DNA of 64,000 nucleotides from Bacteroidales bacterium (lineage in GTDB: Bacteria > Bacteroidota > Bacteroidia > Bacteroidales > UBA932): positions 79,927 to 143,926 of the forward strand of contig JAGCVS010000009.1 of NCBI GenBank assembly GCA_017962235.1, written 5' to 3'. The notes beneath the pieces are model-generated. The model worked only from the letters and a program-made list of their open reading frames with translations. It was not told the origin of the DNA and ran no database searches. The stretch's first letter is position 1, and the number at the start of each line of letters is the position of its first letter. Of this stretch, positions 25,640-32,900 are shown piece after piece. The position numbers and the translations under genes are program-made.

Positions 25640-26671
25640 ATGATATTCATCGGTCTTCTGATTATCGCGATAGGTGCGTTCTGCCAGGCGAGCAGTTACG
25701 TGCCCATCAACAAGATAAAAGAGTGGAGCTGGGAGAGCTACTGGATTGTGCAGGGCGTATTCGCTTGGCTCATATTCCCCTTCCTGGGTGCACTGCTGGC
25801 GGTCACCGACGGCAACAATCTGTTCTCCCTTTACTCCGCTGATCCCAAGGCGACCCTGCTCACCATCTTCTTTGGTATGCTGTGGGGCGTGGGCGGCCTG
25901 ACCTTCGGCCTTTCCATGCGCTACCTTGGCGTGGCCCTTGGCCAGAGCCTCGCGCTGGGCATCTGCTCTGCGCTGGGCGTGATCCTGACTCCGGTTGCAA
26001 CCGACCTGCTGGGACTTTCCAGCGGCGCGGTGGGCACCATCACCGGGGCTGTGATTGCGGGCGTAGTTGTGATGTTCATCGGCGTGCTCATCATAGGCCT
26101 GGCCGGCAGCATGAGGGCAAAGGCAGCTGCCAAGGATAAAAAGGGCGATGCCGAACCGCAGCGCTTCAACTTTGGCAAAGGCATCCTCGTGGCGCTGATT
26201 TCCGGTTTCATGAGCGCCTGCTTCGCCATTGGCCTGGGCTGCGGCGACAAGATGTTCTTCGAGGGGACCAACGACATGTTCAATCAGCTCCCCGCGGTGC
26301 TGCTGGTAACCTTTGGCGGCTTCATCGTAAACGCAGTCTATTGCTTCAGCCAGAATACCAAGAACAAGACCTGGGGAGACTACAAGAAGGGCAAGCTGTG
26401 GGGGCACAACCTGCTGTTCTGCGCCCTGGCCGGCATCCTCTGGTACAGCCAGTTCTTTGGCCTGAGCCTTGGCAAGTCGTTCCTGACAAGTTCCCCCGCG
26501 CTACTGGCGTTCGCATGGGCCATTTTGATGTCGCTGGATATCCTCTTCTCCAACTTCTGGGGCATCGTGCTCAAGGAGTGGAAGGGTTGCAAGCCCAAGA
26601 TTATATGGACGCTCACAGCCGGTCTGGCCATCCTCATCTTCTCCATCTTCCTCCCGCAGCTTATCGGGTAG
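25640..26671 (+). CDS. rhaT: L-rhamnose/proton symporter
   Basis: RhaT brings L-rhamnose across the inner membrane with a proton. The 343-residue protein has ten predicted helices and the family opening IGLLIIAIGAFCQASSYVPINKIKEWSWESYW. GMLWGVGGLTFGLSMRYLGVALGQS and the later QFFGLSLGKS region are conserved in RhaT. A lysine-rich cytoplasmic stretch lies near residues 155-175. It ends the operon; a strong terminator follows 19 bases downstream. Confidence 0.96.
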   Translation: MIFIGLLIIAIGAFCQASSYVPINKIKEWSWESYWIVQGVFAWLIFPFLGALLAVTDGNNLFSLYSADPKATLLTIFFGMLWGVGGLTFGLSMRYLGVALGQSLALGICSALGVILTPVATDLLGLSSGAVGTITGAVIAGVVVMFIGVLIIGLAGSMRAKAAAKDKKGDAEPQRFNFGKGILVALISGFMSACFAIGLGCGDKMFFEGTNDMFNQLPAVLLVTFGGFIVNAVYCFSQNTKNKTWGDYKKGKLWGHNLLFCALAGILWYSQFFGLSLGKSFLTSSPALLAFAWAILMSLDILFSNFWGIVLKEWKGCKPKIIWTLTAGLAILIFSIFLPQLIG

Positions 26672-26690
26672 GATAGGGGTACTTACCTAC

Positions 26691-26730
26691 AAACAACAAG
26701 CAGGTATCAACCGATACCTGCTTGTTGTTT
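26691..26730 (+). terminator. Rho-independent terminator of the rhamnose operon
   Basis: A perfect 18-base-pair stem (26691-26708 with 26713-26730) with loop AACC. It is A-rich on the left arm and T-rich on the right, so it could work in both directions. Confidence 0.85.
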
Positions 26731-27340
26731 TGTATATACATGAAGACACCTGGCGTCGCCTGTGTTTCAAGCACAATTTTTCCTCGAGGTGTCGATAACG
26801 TCCCAAAAACCCGGACGTTATCGGCACTTAAGCGGAAGCGAATCTGACATGCGCGTTATGAAGGTGATCCGAAAAAACGAGGGGAAAGAGTAGAACAAGG
26901 GCCTTTGAAAAACAGGCACCTATTAAGGGTAGGTGCCTGTGGTGTAATTGTCCTTTCGTCAGAAAGGTATATGACAATGCAAATATACAAAAAGTATGAG
27001 TTATCAATGATTCAGTGAATCAGAATGATTCTCATGCAAACAGCGCTCGCTCGGGGCAGAACCTCCGCTTGCAATTCTTTCTGGGCAAAAATCTGCCCTG
27101 AAAGAATTCAAGCTGCGGACTATATCTGCCCCTGCGCTCTGTCGCCAGCAGTCCAGCCAAAGCGCCACACGGACATTTTGCGCTCCACGAAACTTTGGCG
27201 GGAGCGCCACTTTCACCCTTCTTAAAGTCCAAGTGACGAGCACTGCCGCACGGGACGGGTTGGCTCTGGCGCACCTCGGCGCTTTGGCAGGACGGGCCTG
27301 GTACGTGCATATGAGTTTGATCGCCTATCTTTTTCGGTAC
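26731..27340. repeat. Noncoding hairpin-rich stretch, left border of the accessory island
   Basis: No gene is supported in these 600 bases. Four structures stand out. A 15-base inverted repeat has one wobble (26789-26803 with 26813-26827). A perfect 11-base one lies at 26912-26922 with 26930-26940, followed on the minus strand by five T. Overlapping TGATTC/GAATCA half-sites lie at 27008-27031. A long imperfect hairpin spans about 27065-27119, with a 15-base core (27073-27087 with 27094-27108). The GC-rich part (27030-27300) looks unlike the AT-rich island to its right. Confidence 0.55.
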
Positions 27341-27387
27341 AATTATCATAATAATTATGATAATTATCTGGAAAATAATTATATTTG
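27341..27387 (+). promoter_or_regulatory. HigBA promoter with perfect palindromic operator candidate
   Basis: A perfect palindrome with 12-base arms (AATTATCATAAT at 27341-27352, ATTATGATAATT at 27354-27365) lies immediately upstream of the exact -7 box TATATTTG (27380-27387). It covers the -33 region and is therefore well placed for autorepression by the HTH antitoxin. Confidence 0.75.
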
Positions 27388-27406
27388 TAGAGAAAATTAG
27401 TGGAGT

Positions 27407-27724
27407 ATGAATGTGTCGATGGGAGAAGATTTGAGGGAGTTGTATGATACTGGCAGGAGTAATAAATACAAAGAAGTATCACGCAATAAAGTGCTGAAGG
27501 CGGGCTTCTCGCGGGCGGTCATGGCGATGCAGAAGGCTGGCAGCGTTGAAGATCTGAAGAGGCTAAGTTTTCTTCATTATGAGCAGTTGAAGTATGAATA
27601 CTCTGGATATTCCTCCGTCAGATTGTCGAATAGTTATGTTCATCGGCTAATCTTTCTGGAGCATGAAGATGGAATAGAGTTGGAATTGATAGAAATAGAC
27701 GATACTCATTATGGAAACAGGTAA
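27407..27724 (+). CDS. higB: Type II toxin, HigB/RelE family
   Basis: A 105-residue basic protein with the HigB features DLRELYDTGRSNKYKEVSRNKVLKAGFSRAVMAM and a C-terminal strand IFLEHEDGIELELIEID. HigB toxins are ribosome-dependent mRNA endonucleases. The toxin-first order and the XRE antitoxin downstream are typical of higBA. An in-frame ATG four codons later (27419) is an alternative start. It overlaps the antitoxin gene by 14 bases. Confidence 0.85.
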   Translation: MNVSMGEDLRELYDTGRSNKYKEVSRNKVLKAGFSRAVMAMQKAGSVEDLKRLSFLHYEQLKYEYSGYSSVRLSNSYVHRLIFLEHEDGIELELIEIDDTHYGNR

Positions 27725-28175
27725 CAAGAAATTGTACTATGCAAAGGATTTGACACCGGCTATTCCGGTACATCCGGGTGATATCCTGGGTGAGGAACTT
27801 GATGCGAGAGGTATTAGAAGAAAGGATTTTGCGCAGGCTATTGGAATCCAGGCCAGCCATCTCAGTGCAATTATTCACGGAACGAGGAGTATCACACCTG
27901 TTGTCGCCGCAAAAATTGAGAGTGGATTACCTGGTATTTCTGCCGATTTCTGGGTTCAACTTCAAGAACAGTATAATGTTGATATGCGCAAGAAAAGCGC
28001 TGAAACAAGGTCTCTGGTGGCAGGTTATAAACCGCTGCGTACTGAGCCGGCATTGGCGCTTGCAGAGCCGGAGGCTGAGTATAACGGCCTAATAACTGTA
28101 TCTGTTTCTATCCCTGCATCAGACCGAGAATTGCTGGAAATGCTCGCTCGCCGTATGGGGTGGGGTATTCAGTAA
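27711..28175 (+). CDS. higA: Type II antitoxin, HigA family XRE regulator
   Basis: A 154-residue protein. Residues about 20-75 are a helix-turn-helix of the HigA type: IPVHPGDILGEELDARGIRRKDFAQAIGIQASHLSAIIHGTRSITP. It neutralises HigB and, with it, should repress the operon through the palindrome at 27341-27365. The C-terminal extension (about residues 100-154, LITVSVSIPASDRELLEMLARRMGW) is not typical of short HigA proteins and may mediate dimerisation or toxin contact. No terminator is visible before the convergent gene. Confidence 0.88.
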   Translation: METGNKKLYYAKDLTPAIPVHPGDILGEELDARGIRRKDFAQAIGIQASHLSAIIHGTRSITPVVAAKIESGLPGISADFWVQLQEQYNVDMRKKSAETRSLVAGYKPLRTEPALALAEPEAEYNGLITVSVSIPASDRELLEMLARRMGWGIQ

Positions 28176-28242
28176 AGCTGATTATATACTTTATCTGTTT
28201 AAATATCCGCTTTGATACTTCTGATATTCTTCGCTTAGGTAA

Positions 28243-28620
28243 TCAGAACCCTTCAGGTCCACCATTTTGGTCTAACAGATCGTGGTAGTCACCGTCCTGG
28301 ATAGCGTCCAATGCTGGATCAGCATTGCCACCATTTTCGATGAATTTTCGGGCACGTTCCTTCACATCTGCCGGAGGCGTCCAATTCCCGGGGCCTTCAA
28401 TCTTCCTGTCTAGGCCTGTCTGATGCCGTTCTTCTGGAGTCATTACATCATACCAAGTGCGAGTATCTTTTGGCTGGGAGTTCGCTCTCTTCTCGTCTAC
28501 ACAGTCAATAATCATAATGACGATGAACGCAATGACACATAATCCCGTAACAATTTGTGCCCATCTGTTAATGTCCTTATACCAAGGCTTACGTTGGGGT
28601 GTGGTATTAGCTTTTGGCAT
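28243..28620 (-). CDS. Unrecognised small single-pass membrane protein
   Basis: I do not recognise this 125-residue protein. It has a basic N-terminus (PKANTTPQRKPWYKDINRW), one hydrophobic helix at about residues 22-42 and a polar, acidic C-terminal tail of about 80 residues. The tail carries the short segments TWYDVMTPEERHQTGLDRK and ALDAIQDGDYHDLLDQNGG. The topology is probably type II or a short anchor. It overlaps the end of the GIY-YIG gene by 14 bases and is the last gene of the leftward cassette 29857 to 28243, so it should be expressed with the HARE-HTH and nuclease proteins. Confidence 0.7.
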   Translation of the reverse strand: MPKANTTPQRKPWYKDINRWAQIVTGLCVIAFIVIMIIDCVDEKRANSQPKDTRTWYDVMTPEERHQTGLDRKIEGPGNWTPPADVKERARKFIENGGNADPALDAIQDGDYHDLLDQNGGPEGF

Positions 28621-29146
28621 ATTCTCGGCAACGTTTTCTGGCTGCAGCCAGTTCTTTACTGGGGTTCGGATTGTGAGTGGTATTCATCAGTGGCTGATAC
28701 TTTTTGATGAGGGCCTTCTCAATATCATTAATCTGAGTCTGTTCCACTCGAATCCAGTTCACGAGAAGGGACTGTCGCATCCATTTCTTTATGGCTTCTG
28801 TGTCTTCAGGACTGAATTTGTAGTTGTTCTGGTTGAATTTCCCGATAAGGGAACCCTTGGGCGGGAGGTAATCCAGCACAGCGCCGATGCCGCGGAAGAA
28901 GGTGGCCGGTCTTTTGTGATTCAACTCTTCCTCCCAGAGTCTTTCTCGTAAAGAGTCACCTTTGCCGATGTAGATGATACCGTCGTCTCGTACCGTGCCA
29001 TACTTTACCGGAAGGGATGCTCCTTTCTTGAGTTTGATGCAGTAAATGCCCGGTACTACAGGAATGGACATTGGCTCAAGTTCTCCCACGGAGATAAACT
29101 GGCCCTCAAAGAGATTGTTGGTCACTGCCATAGTTTTGGATAGCAT
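28607..29146 (-). CDS. GIY-YIG nuclease family protein
   Basis: A 179-residue protein with a recognisable GIY-YIG domain. GIY is at residues 33-35 (VPGIYCIKL), YIG at 59-61 (GIIYIGKGDSLRERL, with the conserved arginine after it), the metal-binding glutamate is E143 (IEKALIKKYQPLMN) and N155 follows. All catalytic positions of the family appear present. There is no separate DNA-binding domain; the C-terminal tail is basic (KELAAARKRCREYAK). The start directly abuts the stop of the upstream HARE-HTH gene. An in-frame ATG five codons later is possible. The role could be DNA repair, defence or mobile-element processing; the sequence does not decide. Confidence 0.8.
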   Translation of the reverse strand: MLSKTMAVTNNLFEGQFISVGELEPMSIPVVPGIYCIKLKKGASLPVKYGTVRDDGIIYIGKGDSLRERLWEEELNHKRPATFFRGIGAVLDYLPPKGSLIGKFNQNNYKFSPEDTEAIKKWMRQSLLVNWIRVEQTQINDIEKALIKKYQPLMNTTHNPNPSKELAAARKRCREYAKS

Positions 29147-29857
29147 TTAGTTGAGTGAAACAGTAGCAGGAGATGCCTCGTTGTTTACCGAGAAGAGCGC
29201 AGGATAATTCTTCACCCTCGCGGATATTTGGCTAGCGGGGACAGGCTCCCCGTCTTTACGGGAATAAAGCCCTTGCTGGTTGATGCGCTGTGCAATTTCA
29301 GAATAGGTCAGAGGGCGGCCGCTATGACGGATAACCTCTTGAATGGCTTCGTGTAGTTTCATTGTATTGTGGGGGATTAGGGGTTTCTCAATATCCTCTT
29401 CTGGGTTCTCCTCTGCCCAGCCTACGTTCAGTAAATCAACCAGGGCACACCCGGCCTTTGCCTTATCCAGGCGAAGCTTATCCAAGGCACGTCTATACTG
29501 GGATCGTTCTTCCTCTGTCATTGCATCATATTTGCGCTCATACTCATCACGTACCTTATCTTCGTCCCTTACGGAATAGTAGAACTCAGTGGCCGCTTCC
29601 AGAAGAACGTTGTAATCATGATCCGGACTCAGCACTGGTAGGGCCCCCTTGGTGCAATAGTCGATGCTGATATCAAAGTCATCGTTAAAGCGAAAAGCGG
29701 CGAACAAGGAGAGATACTCCTTGCCGTTCAACACGCCATACAGCTGGGTAGGCGTGATATTCTTTTCTTGTGCATAAGCGGTAAGGCTCTTATACTTCTG
29801 CTTGATGATTTCCTTGATGGATGCCGCTACTTCTTCCGGGGTGTGTTCTTGTTTCAT
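29147..29857 (-). CDS. Two-domain regulator with C-terminal HARE-HTH
   Basis: A 236-residue protein. The N-terminal part (about residues 10-60, SIKEIIKQKYKSLTAYAQEKNITPTQLYGVLNG) looks like a helix-turn-helix of the XRE type. The middle is charged and helical. The C-terminal part (about residues 167-225, LHEAIQEVIRHSGRPLTYSEIAQRINQQGLYSRKDG...) resembles HARE-HTH, a winged helix known from restriction endonucleases, RNA polymerase delta and chromatin proteins. The ATG at 29857 is chosen because an exact -7 box sits just upstream. The coupling to a GIY-YIG nuclease suggests a defence or modification role, which is inference. Confidence 0.75.
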   Translation of the reverse strand: MKQEHTPEEVAASIKEIIKQKYKSLTAYAQEKNITPTQLYGVLNGKEYLSLFAAFRFNDDFDISIDYCTKGALPVLSPDHDYNVLLEAATEFYYSVRDEDKVRDEYERKYDAMTEEERSQYRRALDKLRLDKAKAGCALVDLLNVGWAEENPEEDIEKPLIPHNTMKLHEAIQEVIRHSGRPLTYSEIAQRINQQGLYSRKDGEPVPASQISARVKNYPALFSVNNEASPATVSLN

Positions 29858-29871
29858 ATCCTTGTTTTTTG

Positions 29872-29901
29872 CAAAGGTAACTCTATTTTTCAAAACAACA
29901 A
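29872..29901 (-). promoter_or_regulatory. Promoter of the HARE-HTH/GIY-YIG cassette
   Basis: On the minus strand TACCTTTG (complement of 29872-29879) lies 19 bases downstream of TTG (complement of 29899-29901). The start codon follows 14 bases after the box. The next 60 bases upstream are extremely AT-rich. Confidence 0.65.
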
Positions 29902-30157
29902 TAGAAATATTATATTTTTTATATTTAAAAATATATTTTTGCATTTAATGAGGACTATAAGCGCGCTGGTACCATAATAGAAAACACAACAGCATTGAGC
30001 GTATCGCTTGTGACGTGGACGTTACAGCCGTTACACTACTTTTTCGAATCCTTTAACATCTTTTAACATCTTTCGTTTGGCGGTCTGGAAAGAACCGCTT
30101 ACCTTTGCTGGCGACACTTGCAAGTGTTTGATTATTAAATAATTAAATACAATTTAT
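29902..30157. promoter_or_regulatory. Intergenic region with the Sel1 promoter
   Basis: No gene is seen here. A TTTG (30076-30079) and exact -7 box TACCTTTG (30100-30107), 20 bases apart, form a promoter for the Sel1 gene. A perfect 14-base palindrome (ACACTTGCAAGTGT, 30114-30127) begins at about the predicted transcription start. TTTAACATCT occurs twice in tandem just upstream (30052-30072). Confidence 0.6.
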
Positions 30158-30685
30158 ATGAATAAACCAGCAATAATAGATTCAGAAATTGAATTTACAG
30201 TTTTCAACCATTGTGTGCTTACTCCGCCACATGAAGTCGAGGATTACGATCCCAAAGATGGGGCTGATGTAATTTATGCAATGGCCATGGACTTTATTAC
30301 CGAAGGCAGAATGGAGCAAGGGAAGAAAGACCTGGAATCAGCCTATCGGTTGGGTAGTTGGCGAGCGGGAAATGCCCTCGCATACGGATTATCGGCTGGT
30401 TGGTTTGGCCAGCGGGATTACCCAGCACATCTTGTCATCTTAAGGAATTTGGTTGAGCAGGGCTCTCGAGATGCAATGAGCAATCTGGGATATGCTTATC
30501 AACACGGACTTGGTTTGAAGAAGAGTCTCCGTTGGGCTATATATTGGTACGAGAAAGCGGCAGAAAGGGGTAGCATTGAAGCGATGAGCAATCTTGCGCA
30601 CATCTACCTGTTCCATGAAGGAAAGTACAAAAACGAGGACAGAGGGGTTCTTATGTCGTTCAAAGGGGCCGACTTGGGTTGCTAA
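30158..30685 (+). CDS. Sel1-repeat protein, part before an in-frame stop
   Basis: This 175-residue part contains several Sel1-like (TPR-related) repeats, seen as AMAMDFITEGRMEQGKKDLESAYRLGS, AMSNLGYAYQHGLGLKKSLRWAIYWYEKAAERGS and AMSNLAHIYLFHEGKYKN. Sel1 repeats form helical scaffolds for protein-protein contacts. It stops with TAA at 30683-30685 in the middle of a repeat. The remainder of that repeat and one more continue in the same frame from 30686. There is no signal peptide, so it is cytoplasmic. The fragment may still fold, but the gene is probably broken. Confidence 0.75.
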   Translation: MNKPAIIDSEIEFTVFNHCVLTPPHEVEDYDPKDGADVIYAMAMDFITEGRMEQGKKDLESAYRLGSWRAGNALAYGLSAGWFGQRDYPAHLVILRNLVEQGSRDAMSNLGYAYQHGLGLKKSLRWAIYWYEKAAERGSIEAMSNLAHIYLFHEGKYKNEDRGVLMSFKGADLGC

Positions 30686-30940
30686 ACGGCCATGAACGCT
30701 CTGGGGCTATGCTACGAAAACGGATACGGAGTACCCTTGAGCAAAAGAAAGGCTTTCGAATGGATGACCAAGGCTGTGGAGAATGGTGCAGGTGCCCCTT
30801 CCGAGCATAATTTAGCCCGGTTCTACCGGAAAGGCGTCGGTACAGAGGTCGATAAGGCCAAGGCCGATGAATGGGACCGGATTGCCGCTGAACATGGTTA
30901 TAAGATTGACCCTAAAACAAAGAACTATGATCCAAGATAA
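30686..30940 (+). pseudogene. Sel1-repeat protein, remainder after the in-frame stop
   Basis: The reading frame of the upstream Sel1 gene resumes immediately after TAA as TAMNALGLCYENGYGVPLSKRKAFEWMTKAVENG, followed by one more Sel1 unit (HNLARFYRKGVGTEVDKAKADEWDRIAAEHG). Removing the single stop codon would give a continuous 260-residue protein. An ATG at 30692 could restart translation, but it lacks the first residues of its repeat. One base change (for example CAA or AAA to TAA) explains the break. The end overlaps the next gene by 14 bases. Confidence 0.7.
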
Positions 30941-31781
30941 CCAAACCAACATGGTCTACCTGGCACACGGCCTCAGTCACTACGTGCCGGTCTGCAGGAA
31001 TCTGCTGGAAGCGTTGCACCAGGAGGAGATCCACGCCGAATTCCTGCCCTATACGTCCTCATACAAGCACGTTTGGGCGCGAGACTATATGCCCATCCAA
31101 CTTGAGAAGACGCTGGTCTTTTTCTATCAGTATTGGCCTGACTATCTGCACGGATATGACGGTTATATCCCGAATGTCCTGGAAATAATCGACCACTACC
31201 ATCTTGGCCGCATTCCTGTTGACATCATCCTGGACGGCGGCAATGTAGTTGGGTGCGGAGACAAGGTCATTATGACAGACAAGATCTTCAAGGAGAATGA
31301 CTGGATGGAGAGGAAGGAAGTGATAGAGACACTGGAGCACTACCTGCAGGCCCAGATTGTCTTCATACCCTGGGACCGATACGAAATCTATGGCCATGCC
31401 GATGGTATGGTACGCTGGATTAAAGGGAATCGAGTTCTCCTGAATAATTACGTCCAAACCGACCCCTGCCTGCGGAAAAGGGTGCTGGAAGCCCTCTCGC
31501 CGCACTTTATTGTGGAGGAACTGGAATATAATGTCCCCAGACTCAGCAAACTATCCTGGGCATACCTGAACTTCCTTCGCGTAAAAAACCGTATATTTGT
31601 ACCTGGCCTTCATGCGATGGAAGACAGGATAGCCCTTCAGCAAATACAGGACTTCTATCCGGACTGTATGGTAATCCAGGTCCAAGGTTGCGAAGAGCTG
31701 GCCCGTGACGGTGGCGCCCTCCATTGCGTAACGTGGAATGTCCTGGCCGATGTTCCAGAATGGGCCAAAGAAGAAGCATAG
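30927..31781 (+). CDS. Agmatine deiminase/PAD-type guanidino hydrolase
   Basis: A 284-residue protein of the peptidyl-arginine/agmatine deiminase family, in the pentein fold. The expected catalytic residues are visible: Asp in VWARDYMPI, Glu/Asp context in LDGGNVVG, His-Asp in GHADGMVRW and the nucleophile Cys in GGALHCVTWNV close to the C-terminus. Such enzymes deiminate agmatine or peptidyl-arginine, releasing ammonia. It is shorter than typical agmatine deiminase (about 350) and has no signal peptide. The partner genes for putrescine synthesis are not adjacent, so the substrate is open. The ATG at 30951 is an alternative start. Confidence 0.85.
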   Translation: MIQDNQTNMVYLAHGLSHYVPVCRNLLEALHQEEIHAEFLPYTSSYKHVWARDYMPIQLEKTLVFFYQYWPDYLHGYDGYIPNVLEIIDHYHLGRIPVDIILDGGNVVGCGDKVIMTDKIFKENDWMERKEVIETLEHYLQAQIVFIPWDRYEIYGHADGMVRWIKGNRVLLNNYVQTDPCLRKRVLEALSPHFIVEELEYNVPRLSKLSWAYLNFLRVKNRIFVPGLHAMEDRIALQQIQDFYPDCMVIQVQGCEELARDGGALHCVTWNVLADVPEWAKEEA

Positions 31782-31785
31782 TATT

Positions 31786-32556
31786 ATGGAAAGTTTTGGC
31801 TTACTTAAAGCACATCTTGACAAATTTAAGAACGAGCGACAGAATCTTGGAATTACCTTTGATGGCGACAGGAAGGCGTATTCCGATGCTATTGCCAACT
31901 GCTTTATGAAATGTGCCCGTGGTATCCTTGCAGGTCATTTCATTGTAACCGGCATAGTTAAAGGGGTAAAGGTCACTCGGATTATCTATCCGTCTGTAAT
32001 TGAGCTCTACTACCACGAAGAGGGTGATGGCCGTTTCAAAGACCCCATTATGTACCATACCAACGACCGGAAGCTCTATGACTTCTATAAGGACAAGTAT
32101 GAGGAATACAAGGAACGTAAGGGCCGTCAGAGTTATTTTGACAAGCGTGGTATCAAAGAAATACCGTATTTCCCTTTGGGTAGTCTGAATCCTCATTCTT
32201 CCGGAATTGATATCACCTTCGAGAACCCAGAGATGTGCTACCGGGCGTCCTTGCTTATCCGGGAGTATTACATCAGTTTTGACGGAAAAGAGCCGATAAG
32301 GATTGAGAATTCCACGGATCTGTACGACGATATGCTGCTCAACGGCATCACCCTTGACAATTCCGATTGGATTGAATGGGTGGATGGAGATGCGGCATCC
32401 ATTACGGTAGCCCCGGCCCCCAGAAAGAATGTTTCCGCCTACGAGAAGTACAACGATGCTCCCGAGCTGTGGAGGAAAGTGGTTTTAGACAAAAACGAGA
32501 ATGGGAAGTATATCTTCAAGCCTTGCGAATTCAAATGGCAGTTCAACAGGAAATGA
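31786..32556 (+). CDS. Unrecognised cytoplasmic protein
   Basis: I cannot name a family for this 256-residue protein with confidence. It has no signal peptide or membrane segment. It is mixed alpha/beta, with the notable segments VIELYYHEEGDGRFKDPIMYH, GSLNPHSSGIDITFENPEMCYRASLLIREYYI and LYDDMLLNGITLDNSDWIEW. The first two faintly recall base-excision glycosylase-like folds, but I would not assign this. The start at 31786 follows the deiminase stop by four bases, so the two are likely co-transcribed. Codon use is like the rest of the accessory island. Confidence 0.65.
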   Translation: MESFGLLKAHLDKFKNERQNLGITFDGDRKAYSDAIANCFMKCARGILAGHFIVTGIVKGVKVTRIIYPSVIELYYHEEGDGRFKDPIMYHTNDRKLYDFYKDKYEEYKERKGRQSYFDKRGIKEIPYFPLGSLNPHSSGIDITFENPEMCYRASLLIREYYISFDGKEPIRIENSTDLYDDMLLNGITLDNSDWIEWVDGDAASITVAPAPRKNVSAYEKYNDAPELWRKVVLDKNENGKYIFKPCEFKWQFNRK

Positions 32557-32588
32557 TTTCTCAGATTATTATCAGCAATTACACTACA

Positions 32589-32900
32589 ATGAAAAGAATA
32601 CTCGTAATCCTCTTCAGTATACTCATTATGGCATCCTGCAGCAGGGTGTCTGGCACCTATGCAAGTGATGGGTCAGGTTTAGTTGACCAAATCGAATTTG
32701 TGGGAAGCAATTCCTGCATTTTAACCTACTTTGGAATGGAGCTCTCGGCTACTTACAAGGTTGATAATGGACATATTATTGTTAACGGTCCAGAGAATCT
32801 TGATATAATGTTCAAAGTCCAGGACTCAAATACTCTTGTGGGAGAGAGCACATGGAACAAAGGGACCTTCAAGAAAGCTGATTCTTCCTCAAAGCCCTAA
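32589..32900 (+). CDS. Small lipoprotein of unknown function
   Basis: A 103-residue protein with a clear lipoprotein signal peptide (KRILVILFSILIMASC, lipobox MASC at about residue 17). The mature part (SGTYASDGSGLVDQIEFVGSNSCILTYFGMELSATYKVDNGHIIVNG) is beta-rich. It has the GxY...F..G pattern seen in small lipocalin-like or domain-of-unknown-function lipoproteins of Bacteroidetes. It follows the unrecognised protein after 32 bases and is the last gene of the accessory island. Confidence 0.75.
   Translation: MKRILVILFSILIMASCSRVSGTYASDGSGLVDQIEFVGSNSCILTYFGMELSATYKVDNGHIIVNGPENLDIMFKVQDSNTLVGESTWNKGTFKKADSSSKP

Noticed and set aside
27025..27349. Short overlapping frames in the noncoding block after the rhamnose operon
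   Set aside because: They occur on both strands, have no motifs or start signals and overlap strong inverted repeats.
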